In this document: positions 7,301-12,181 of the stretch, in pieces | How the letters are laid out: the number at the start of each line of letters is the position of its first letter | Numbering within the stretch: position 1 is the stretch's first letter | From: CAXOVX01 sp964213345 | GTDB lineage: Bacteria; Pseudomonadota; Alphaproteobacteria; Rickettsiales; Midichloriaceae | Length of the DNA stretch: 12,181 nucleotides | Direction of reading: 5' to 3' | Assembly: GCA_964213345.1 (NCBI GenBank) | Contig: CAXOVX010000060.1 | Location: forward strand, 1-12,181 | Notes under the pieces: model-generated | Database searches by the model: none | The model's input: the letters and a program-made list of their open reading frames with translations, nothing else | Told to the model about the DNA's origin: nothing | Made by a program: the position numbers and the translations under genes

Positions 7301-7950
7301 CCATTTGCATCGTATCTTCGCCAATACACATCATCAACATCATAAAGAGTCCTAGTATTAGCATAGGTAACAACAAAGCCACCGTCACTCAAGCCTGTCA
7401 CTGAGGGTTGATAACTTTTAGAATGGACTGGAAATTCAGAACCTAGCGGAAGACCATTCGCACCATACATTTGCCCGTGTACACCATAATCAAAACTAGT
7501 ATCTTGTGAAAAACTCTTCCAAACGACAACAAAGCCACCACTCTTTAATCCTGCTACAGACGGCCCCTGTTGACTACTTGAATTATAGGTATTAACCGGG
7601 AACCCAGAACCTAGCGGAGTGGCATCTGCATTATATCTTTGTGCGTATACATCATAACTAGTCATTGTACCGACAGTACAAGCAACAACGAAGCCACCAT
7701 TGCTTAACCCTGCTATTGCTGGTGCTGGTCGATCTTCTAAACCATCTGAATTGCAAATATTTACTTGAAACTGAGACCCGGCTGGAGAGCCGTTTGCACC
7801 ATATCTTTGCCCATATACATTATAACCAGCACCCCTATAAATACTAGTAGCATTCTCCCAGGCAATTACAAATCCACCACCACTTAATCCTGCTATTTTA
7901 GGCGCACTCTGATCCCACGATGTACAATTACTTACTAAAAATTCCGCCAT
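4366..7950 (-). CDS. Giant propeller-lipase-RTX-like protein, copy 2 (1194 aa)
   Basis: Paralogue of the 417-3782 gene with the same layout. Seven N-terminal repeats of 50-60 aa fill residues 3-383, followed by a (TP)5 linker (387-396). The lipase-like domain has VVIAHRGTEP (458-467), the canonical class-3 form, GHSLG at 520-524 (Ser522), TFDSPG (541-546) and candidate His698. Residues about 551-600 are an insertion absent from copy 1, with a hydrophobic helical stretch that could act as a lid. A second region, about 712-765, is also longer. RTX-like motifs follow at 819-843 and near 976-992, a GDVVDLSAIAN segment at 1033-1043, a hydrophobic C-terminal segment (about 1108-1153) and a tail with eight His and eight acidic residues. 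The ATG is preceded by AGAGGAGA. No Sec signal is visible; export by a type I system is possible from the RTX motifs but unproven. The hydrolase motifs look more intact than in copy 1. Confidence 0.87.
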   Translation of the reverse strand: MAEFLVSNCTSWDQSAPKIAGLSGGGFVIAWENATSIYRGAGYNVYGQRYGANGSPAGSQFQVNICNSDGLEDRPAPAIAGLSNGGFVVACTVGTMTSYDVYAQRYNADATPLGSGFPVNTYNSSSQQGPSVAGLKSGGFVVVWKSFSQDTSFDYGVHGQMYGANGLPLGSEFPVHSKSYQPSVTGLSDGGFVVTYANTRTLYDVDDVYWRRYDANGVPVPASSDFKANTYASNYQDYPSVAGLKNGGFIVTWNSFGQDGTPYSRSVYGQEYDASGSALGSEFRVNTYTKNTQDLPSVAGLNGGSFVVTWESFQDASGYGIYGQRYSASGSALGLEFLVNSRTSGDQEAPSVASLSNGGFVVAWHESDNAKYGIYGQIYDANGGLVTPTPTPTPTPSVVTPYMCARLSVDVYKDASVFDEANWSVLRSSSDMTGANADIAKLTGYFGRAYVNEVDKVVVIAHRGTEPSAGFGQDLIVDAVMALCNVVDQFSSVIAFRDSVKDYIEKQGKSMQDYSFTSTGHSLGAVLAELLSAKYHYKAFTFDSPGSRDVIRASIGEGEPAFIKGVCQGMMSSLGKAGELLSALLLSALGGKPFESSDLDYVDKNVITYNAAPNFVNTMAAHVGGIYRIYPSIDELSKMNEQPDPLFYYSKYTNDGTFGQHGKYNILGQFDNTTGQPKVIGLQSEWPSGSLGYTGFNHYQSYELNRYYWESYQNNQHSLKLIPFADAYQKKTTSIACECAKAQALIKEQLSGKVPWITIAKTVVQIGFFSFEYITGDHPLKGVNITGDDGYYNGYEGGVLTKGRIIWGTTSFDDNVTTGKGDDTIYLFEGNDVVHDAGGHDTYIMPIVNIGKKTIDDSDGSGEIQIGNSLLSNLVVFPILKSLCPTVPVNAYFLDVNGVGYYFIEQSGNLLITPDCANTVQDIKNSITLLHFSWGNFGISKYTGTDTVVLVGSNSADYLDCSVYKAIAGKCFASALDGEDILAAEIGQNAVLTGCDVGKKVFKLLSSVHRLLSGLETPSDTQKVININGIKEGDVVDLSAIANTSSLVIKQNGTDAYIDFGGGNVIHSQISLGNSYVHFNSTGGNITINNLNMTQIINGADTDTTSWWTLGKILGVVSGGVGALVIAGLGVFFAHKYHVCCFAAVAAVVVTTARAEAKVISHNDVDDGSYMLHHQYDDHPLGNHQDHEDVGVHH
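6763..6792 (-). repeat. Six-base repeat coding a (Thr-Pro)5 linker
   Basis: Five near-identical six-base units (ACNCCN on the coding strand) encode TPTPTPTPTP between the propeller and the hydrolase domain. The shorter PAPTPTP in copy 1 shows that length varies by whole dipeptides. Such a tract can expand or contract by slippage without frameshift and would alter spacing between the two domains. Confidence 0.8.
6799..7944 (-). repeat. Seven propeller-type repeats, copy 2
   Basis: The same seven-unit layout as in copy 1 (cores at residues 21, 81, 134, 187, 243, 300, 354). Repeat 4 is odd: the usual YGQRYDANG reads YWRRYDANG, and a PASS insertion follows. Repeats 1-4 differ from copy 1 mostly in the loops; repeats 5-7 are almost identical because of the shared 375-bp block. 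Confidence 0.75.
6850..7224 (-). repeat. 375-bp block identical to 2691-3065
   Basis: This is the partner of the identical block in giant gene 1. The perfect identity contrasts with the clear divergence immediately to either side. The direction of transfer cannot be read from two copies alone. Confidence 0.9.
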
Positions 7951-8213
7951 ATATCTCCTCTGTATTGATTTAAAAAATCACTAATCTTTTCATAACGCTT
8001 ACGTTACCACTCTACAAGATCCAGGCTCAGTCATGTAGTATTACCACACCCCTTCACCCCCATCATCACACTCCCAGTGCTCATTCAGAAATGGGACTTG
8101 GTATAACAAACAACCATTCCCGCTTTGCAAAGAAAACAATTACGCACTACTATGGGATACCTATATTTTCTTAATGTAAAGAACATTTTTAAATTAATTT
8201 TTGATATTGTAAT
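7951..8213 (-). promoter_or_regulatory. Upstream/leader region of giant gene 2
   Basis: Non-coding sequence between intact tatD and giant gene 2. The conserved block at 8094-8122 carries TGTTATACC on the minus strand, resembling an extended -10 element; TTGCAA lies 19 bp before its TATACC hexamer, so any -35 is poorly spaced. The region nearest the gene repeats the AGAGGAGA ribosome-binding site and small inverted repeats seen upstream of copy 1. Because the gene follows tatD in the same direction, read-through from the ihf-tatD operon is also possible. Confidence 0.4.
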
Positions 8214-8224
8214 TTAAATTACAA
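8207..8224. repeat. 18-bp perfect palindrome at the tatD stop
   Basis: TTGTAATTTAAATTACAA, identical to 4040-4057, overlaps the tatD stop codon (8214-8216). It lies at the border between the housekeeping operon and the array and is copied with the unit. Its role is unknown; it is either a weak transcription-ending structure or a protein-binding site. Confidence 0.6.
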
Positions 8225-8996
8225 CTTTATTAAATAATCGGAGAAAATTTTGTGTTGTAGCATGCGCAAATTCTTCATAACTAATTTTGCGTAGATCAGC
8301 AATATGTTTTGCAATTTCGCGCACATAAGCTGGCTGATTCATCTTGCCTCTATAAGGTACTGGGGCCAAAAAAGGGGCATCCGTCTCTATCAAGATGCGA
8401 TCTAATGGTAGTTTTTTAAAAATTTCTTGTATACCCTTGGCATTTTTAAATGTGACAATACCAGAAGCCGAAATATAAAACCCTAATTCAAGGCATGCTT
8501 CAGCAAAAACATCGTTGCTAGTAAAGCAATGTATTACACCTTTGAAGTGACATTTTGCAATTTGCTCTCTTAAGATGTTCAGTGTATCTTGTTCTGCATC
8601 TCTTGTGTGAATTATTAACGGTAATTGAGTTTTTTGTGCAGCTTTTATGTGTTCCGCAAAGCTGTATTGTTGCAACCCTATGATATGGTCGCTATCAGTG
8701 CAATGGTAATCTAATCCTGTTTCTCCTATGCCTGTAACTTTTGGATTATTGCATAACCGTACTATGCTTTCAGCATCGACAGCATCCCCATCCCGCACAT
8801 GTGATGGATGCAATCCTACCGAACAAAATACCCCAGCAAATTGCTCTGTAATTTTTAGTAGATTTGGAAAACTTTTTATGGATGTACATACGGTCTGCAA
8901 TATTTTAACTTCAGCTCGTGCAGCTACATCTAGAACATCTCGAACATTATCGCACAATCCTGGAAAATCTAGATGGCAATGGCTATCTACCAACAT
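8214..8996 (-). CDS. tatD: TatD-family metal-dependent hydrolase/DNase, 260 aa
   Basis: Cytoplasmic metal-dependent nuclease of the amidohydrolase-like TatD/YcfH family; members cut DNA with a two-metal centre and are linked to DNA repair and quality control. All expected ligands are visible: the H-x-H pair in DSHCHLDF (His6, His8), Glu92 in GETGLDYH, His130 in IIHTRDA, His156 in HCFTS and Asp206 in ETDAPFLAP, then PYRGKMNQP. The length of 260 aa is normal. The ATG at 8996 lies 9 bp after the stop of the IHF-like gene with only a weak AAATAAAG-type ribosome-binding site, suggesting translation coupled to the upstream gene. It is the only intact copy here; its 3' half is duplicated at 4047-4286 and 1-331. 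The family call is firm; whether it is TatD proper or a YcfH/YjjV type cannot be settled. Confidence 0.93.
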   Translation of the reverse strand: MLVDSHCHLDFPGLCDNVRDVLDVAARAEVKILQTVCTSIKSFPNLLKITEQFAGVFCSVGLHPSHVRDGDAVDAESIVRLCNNPKVTGIGETGLDYHCTDSDHIIGLQQYSFAEHIKAAQKTQLPLIIHTRDAEQDTLNILREQIAKCHFKGVIHCFTSNDVFAEACLELGFYISASGIVTFKNAKGIQEIFKKLPLDRILIETDAPFLAPVPYRGKMNQPAYVREIAKHIADLRKISYEEFAHATTQNFLRLFNKVVI

Positions 8997-9005
8997 ACTT
9001 TATTT

Positions 9006-9341
9006 CTACTTATTTTTTTGATTATGATAGAACAATACCATGTGTAGATTATCGTTGATACGCTTTCTAAACACATCAGCAATCTTAAATCGAACCACGT
9101 TACGTTCATGTATAATTTTTGCATCTTTCGTCTTTGGGTTACGGCCTATACGCTGATTTTTATGCTTGATGCTAAAGGATCCAAATTGTCTTATCTTTAA
9201 ACTATTTTCTGCTGCTAATGTTTTGACAATAACATCAAATATTGTATCTACGTATTGATGTGCGGTAACTGCCGTAATTTGCAAAGACTTACTCATTACT
9301 TTAGCTATGAATTCTCTAGTTACTGTACTTCGCTTTAGCAT
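9006..9341 (-). CDS. IHF/HU-family DNA-bending protein, IHF-alpha-like, 111 aa
   Basis: Small nucleoid protein that binds the minor groove as a dimer and bends DNA. The family signature is clear: LKIRQFGSFSIKHKNQ (48-63), then GRNPKT (66-71) with the intercalating Pro69, and RNVVRFK (80-86). The KNQRxGRNPKT followed by RxVVxF pattern is closer to the IHF alpha subunit than to beta or HU. The C-terminus is about ten residues longer than usual (ending HNQKNK), and charged residues are frequent. The ATG at 9341 is preceded only by a weak A/G stretch. It is the first gene of a likely two-gene operon with tatD and is divergent from mutS. The name ihfA is plausible but not certain from motifs alone. 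Confidence 0.88.
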   Translation of the reverse strand: MLKRSTVTREFIAKVMSKSLQITAVTAHQYVDTIFDVIVKTLAAENSLKIRQFGSFSIKHKNQRIGRNPKTKDAKIIHERNVVRFKIADVFRKRINDNLHMVLFYHNQKNK

Positions 9342-9369
9342 TTTTCAACAAAATTAACTAAGTTTCTAA

Positions 9370-9381
9370 ACTGTACACAGT
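9370..9381. promoter_or_regulatory. ACTGT-AC-ACAGT inverted repeat, possible operator
   Basis: A 12-bp palindrome-like site (ACTGTACACAGT, arms ACTGT/ACAGT) sits in the 84-bp divergent gap between the IHF-like gene and mutS and overlaps the proposed -10 of the minus-strand promoter. A regulator bound here could affect both genes. No known factor is identified. Confidence 0.25.
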
Positions 9382-9407
9382 ATCAGGTAAAATTTATTTT
9401 TATTCAA
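9379..9407 (-). promoter_or_regulatory. Putative sigma-70-type promoter for the IHF-tatD operon
   Basis: On the minus strand TTGAAT (9407-9402) and GATACT (9384-9379) are separated by exactly 17 bp and lie about 38 bp before the IHF-like start codon. Both hexamers match the housekeeping consensus in four of six positions. The spacing is ideal, but in AT-rich DNA chance matches are common. Confidence 0.4.
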
Positions 9408-9425
9408 GGTAAACTATTTGTACGA

Positions 9426-11927
9426 TTGGTGATATGTTGTAGGCTGAATTTAAATCTTGCAAAAATATCAATAGGTAAAGATATAAATAATTACTTTATA
9501 ACCCCTATGATGCACCAATATCTCACTGTAAAAGATGCACATAGAGACTATTTGCTCTTTTATCGTATGGGGGATTTTTATGAACTGTTTTTTGATGACG
9601 CTATAATCGCCGCTAAAGAGCTCGATATAGTATTAACAAAAAGGGGAAAACACGGAGAACAAGACATACCAATGTGCGGTGTACCAGCACACTCCAGCGA
9701 GATGTATTTGCAAAAATTAATAAAAAAAGGACATAGCGTTGCTATATGCGAACAACTTGAAACACCTGAAGAAGCTAAGAAAAGAGGGCATAAAGCGGTA
9801 GTTAAGCGTGAAGTCGTGAGAATAATAACGCCTGGTACAATCTTGGAAGACAATTTACTGGAATCAAAAGAAACAAATTATCTATGCAGTATTATAAAAG
9901 ATGATTTTACTATCACTATAGCCTGGATAGACATTTCGCTAGGTGATTTTTATGTAGAAACCATCCAACTTACTGCTTTAAGTTTAGAAGTGACCAGATT
10001 ATTACCAAAAGAGCTAATAATTTCTGATTCCAATTTTTCAGATATAGAAATAAAAAAACAGTTACAGCGATATGATGGCTGTATTACGAAACGTGCTAAC
10101 AGTTTATTCGAATTTTATAGGTGTGAAGCAAAGTTAAAAGCATTCTATGCTGTTGAGTTTTTATCGGGAATTGGCAGTTTTTCAAGAGCTGAGACTATAG
10201 CGGCTGGGGCGTTATTAGAGTACATAGAATATACACAGAGATCAAATATACCTCGTGTCAAAAAGCTAATTAAGGTGTTTGCAAATTATTTTATGTCTAT
10301 TGACCACGCTACTCGCGTTAATCTTGAATTGGAACGTAGTGTGAGAGGACATAATAAAAATAGTTTATTGAAAATACTGGATAAAACACTAACTGCATCT
10401 GGAGGTAGGTTATTAGCTCATTATCTTTCCTCTCCACTTGCCAATGCTATGGCTATTAATGAGCGTTTAGATGGTGTCGAATCTTTGCTAAATTTGCCCG
10501 ATGTAAGACTTAGTATACGAACAGCGCTCAAAGAATTTCCTGATACTGAGCGCGCTTTATCTAGAATTAGCGCAAAAAGAGGGACTTCACGTGACCTTGG
10601 AATAATTCGCGATAGCTTACAGATGGCGCTAAAGGTGGCAGAAATAATTCAAAGTAACAAATGTGTATCTCGAATATTAACGGCAGCACGTCAAATTACC
10701 TCCTTTGACAATTTACTTAATGAATTAAAATCAGCCTTACAGTATCACGTTACAACTAATAATCCATTACTAGTTAATGGCGGCTTTGTGCGTAACGGTT
10801 ATCATGCACAATTAGATAAATTTTATTATCTAAAATCTAATTCTGATGAGCGCATAACGCAACTACGCAATAAGTATAAGGAGCTTACGGGAATTACAGC
10901 TATTAAAATTCTCAAAAATAATGTTATAGGGTATTTTATTGAAGTTACTCCTAGTAATGCCAGCAAAATGAGCAATAGCGTATTTATCCATAGACAATCT
11001 TTAGGTAGCGCTATCCGTTATACTACAGAGGAGCTAAAACAACTTGAAACAGAAATATTGATTTGTGATGATAAAATAGCTCAATTAGAGCAAGAAATTT
11101 TAGTTACTTTATGCAGCAAAGTATTAGATGCTTCAGAACAAATCGATATGTCTGCTCAAAGTATTGCAATAATTGATGTGACGTGTGCACTTGCGGAAGT
11201 TTCACATCAGTATAAATATGTAAGGCCTATTGTAGATGATAGTATAAAATTTTCCGTAACCCACGGAAGACATCCAGTAGTAGAACGTGGTACTTCTTCA
11301 GCATTTATTCCAAATCACTGTCATTTAAATCAGGAAAAGGAAAATTTATGGCTGATTACAGGTCCTAATATGGCAGGCAAAAGCACATTTTTACGCCAAA
11401 ATGCCCTCATATGCATTATGGCCCAGATTGGAAGTTTTGTTCCAGCTGAAAATGCTCATGTTGGAGTAGTAGATAAATTATTCAGTAGGATAGGAGCTGC
11501 CGATAACATAAGTCAAGGGCAGTCTACATTCATGGTTGAAATGCTTGAGACTGCATATATATTAAATAATGCGACCAACCGATCTTTTATTATTTTGGAT
11601 GAAATAGGTCGTGGTACTGCTACTTATGATGGGTTGGCTATTGCCTGGTCTGTGATTGAAAATTTACACAACCAAATTAAAGCAAGAACGTTGTTTGCCA
11701 CCCATTATCACGAATTAACAGCTTTAGAAGCTACTCTAGATAAGTTGAGTTGCTGGACCATGAAAGTGCGTGAATGGGAAAATAAAATTATATTTATGCA
11801 CGAAGTTATTTCAGGTAAGGCAGATAAATCTTATGGCATACACGTAGCAGAGCTTGCAGGTATGCCAACTAACGTCATTCAACGTGCGTATAGCATTTTA
11901 GATATGCTCACAAAAAAGAACATATAA
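9426..11927 (+). CDS. mutS: DNA mismatch repair ATPase MutS, C-terminally short
   Basis: Recognises mismatches and small loops and starts methyl-independent or MutL-dependent repair as an ATP-driven sliding clamp. The mismatch-reading F-Y-E triad is in GDFYELFF (Phe51). Then come the connector, core/lever and clamp regions, and the ATPase with Walker A GPNMAGKST (646-654), Walker B ILDEIGRGT (Asp725-Glu726) and ATHYHEL. The protein stops about two dozen residues after YGIHVAELAG, so the usual C-terminal tail with the clamp-binding and tetramer segment (some 50-60 residues in E. coli) is missing. The start is uncertain: TTG 9426 or GTG 9429 gives about 26 residues before TPMM, whereas ATG 9507 would begin inside the conserved TPMM motif and is probably too short. 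No strong ribosome-binding site is seen for any of these. Confidence 0.95.
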   Translation: MVICCRLNLNLAKISIGKDINNYFITPMMHQYLTVKDAHRDYLLFYRMGDFYELFFDDAIIAAKELDIVLTKRGKHGEQDIPMCGVPAHSSEMYLQKLIKKGHSVAICEQLETPEEAKKRGHKAVVKREVVRIITPGTILEDNLLESKETNYLCSIIKDDFTITIAWIDISLGDFYVETIQLTALSLEVTRLLPKELIISDSNFSDIEIKKQLQRYDGCITKRANSLFEFYRCEAKLKAFYAVEFLSGIGSFSRAETIAAGALLEYIEYTQRSNIPRVKKLIKVFANYFMSIDHATRVNLELERSVRGHNKNSLLKILDKTLTASGGRLLAHYLSSPLANAMAINERLDGVESLLNLPDVRLSIRTALKEFPDTERALSRISAKRGTSRDLGIIRDSLQMALKVAEIIQSNKCVSRILTAARQITSFDNLLNELKSALQYHVTTNNPLLVNGGFVRNGYHAQLDKFYYLKSNSDERITQLRNKYKELTGITAIKILKNNVIGYFIEVTPSNASKMSNSVFIHRQSLGSAIRYTTEELKQLETEILICDDKIAQLEQEILVTLCSKVLDASEQIDMSAQSIAIIDVTCALAEVSHQYKYVRPIVDDSIKFSVTHGRHPVVERGTSSAFIPNHCHLNQEKENLWLITGPNMAGKSTFLRQNALICIMAQIGSFVPAENAHVGVVDKLFSRIGAADNISQGQSTFMVEMLETAYILNNATNRSFIILDEIGRGTATYDGLAIAWSVIENLHNQIKARTLFATHYHELTALEATLDKLSCWTMKVREWENKIIFMHEVISGKADKSYGIHVAELAGMPTNVIQRAYSILDMLTKKNI

Positions 11928-12000
11928 ACCTCACTGCCATCTTATGGTACCTTACTTGGTCCAGTTTATGGAAATAATTATCAAAATTATGCTAAAATTG

Positions 12001-12101
12001 ATGATGGCAATATACAAGAGGCTCGGTGTTGCATTCTGTTAGAGTAGAGGTGTGCTAGTTACTAGTTGGATATGTTAGTAAGGCACTTGCCATCATATTT
12101 T
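12001..12101 (+). terminator. Nested inverted repeats with U-rich end: mutS terminator or small structured RNA
   Basis: ATGATGGCAA at 12001-12010 is perfectly complementary to TTGCCATCAT at 12087-12096, which is followed by ATTTTTC. Inside, GTGC (12051-12054) pairs with GCAC (12083-12086) and TTACTA pairs with TAGTAA around an 11-nt loop. The result is a long closing stem plus an inner hairpin directly abutting the 3' arm. Lying 73 bp after the mutS stop, it could be a terminator with a large loop or the body of a roughly 100-nt RNA. No known RNA family was recognised. Confidence 0.3.
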
Positions 12102-12103
12102 TC

Positions 12104-12118
12104 GGGTTGTAGTAACCC
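12104..12118. repeat. GGGTT/AACCC small hairpin
   Basis: A five-base-pair stem with a five-base loop (GTAGT) lies right after the U-rich stretch downstream of mutS. No T-run follows on either strand, so alone it is not a terminator; it may belong to the same structured region. Confidence 0.35.
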
Positions 12119-12181
12119 AAGCATCTGTAATAGAAGTCAAGAAGAAAGGAGGTAAAATTTACAACACACAATCAGCTCAAA
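12119..12181 (+). other. Right-edge region with strong Shine-Dalgarno-like AAAGGAGGT
   Basis: AAAGGAGGT at 12145-12153 is a near-perfect ribosome-binding sequence, but no ATG, GTG or TTG lies at proper spacing before the window ends; only an ATT occurs in the right place. It could precede a gene with an unusual start or be chance. No reading frame can be supported within the visible 28 bp. Confidence 0.2.

Noticed and set aside
1..8262. Transposon or insertion sequence as the cause of the repeats
   Set aside because: No transposase, terminal inverted repeats or target-site duplications were seen at the unit borders; tandem duplication by recombination explains the layout better.
12100..12181. 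Minus-strand peptide resembling a transposase tail, and a 16S 3'-end-like TACCTCCTTTCT
   Set aside because: The open frame is about 20 codons with no family match I could name, and the CCTCC stretch lacks the rest of the 16S rRNA end.

Overview
The window is AT-rich and looks like the chromosome of an alphaproteobacterium, most plausibly a Rickettsiales-type intracellular or symbiotic lineage. The main evidence is MutS, whose N-terminal region has the alphaproteobacterial pattern (a TPMM start of the core, then a P-E-E-A-K-K-R-G stretch before K-R-E-V-V-R). An IHF-alpha-like protein and the low GC support it. The assignment is inference from motifs; no database search was possible.

The right side (about 8.2-11.93 kb) is a housekeeping locus. 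On the minus strand an IHF/HU-family DNA-binding gene (9006-9341) is followed after 9 bp by a complete tatD-family metal-dependent nuclease gene (8214-8996), probably as one operon. Divergent from them on the plus strand is mutS (9426-11927), whose product ends early and lacks the usual C-terminal clamp-binding/tetramerisation tail. The last 254 bp hold no clear gene but contain nested inverted repeats.

The left side (1 to about 8.2 kb) is a tandem amplification. Its unit is about 4.1-4.2 kb: the 3' half of tatD, a roughly 260-bp upstream region, one giant minus-strand gene and a short 3' flank with a hairpin. Two giant genes are complete (417-3782, 1121 aa; 4366-7950, 1194 aa). Truncated tatD 3' copies sit at 4047-4286 and at the left edge (1-331), so the array probably continues beyond the window.

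The giant proteins share a mosaic architecture. It consists of seven N-terminal repeats of 52-59 residues (a likely seven-bladed beta-propeller), a Pro/Thr linker, a class-3-lipase-like hydrolase domain with a GHSLG nucleophile elbow, degenerate RTX-type glycine/aspartate motifs, a C-terminal hydrophobic segment and an almost invariant His/Asp-rich tail. They look like surface or secreted effectors. The copies have diverged strongly in places, yet share a 375-bp block that is identical base for base, as expected from gene conversion. This effector array, grown out of the 3' end of tatD, is the most unusual part of the window.
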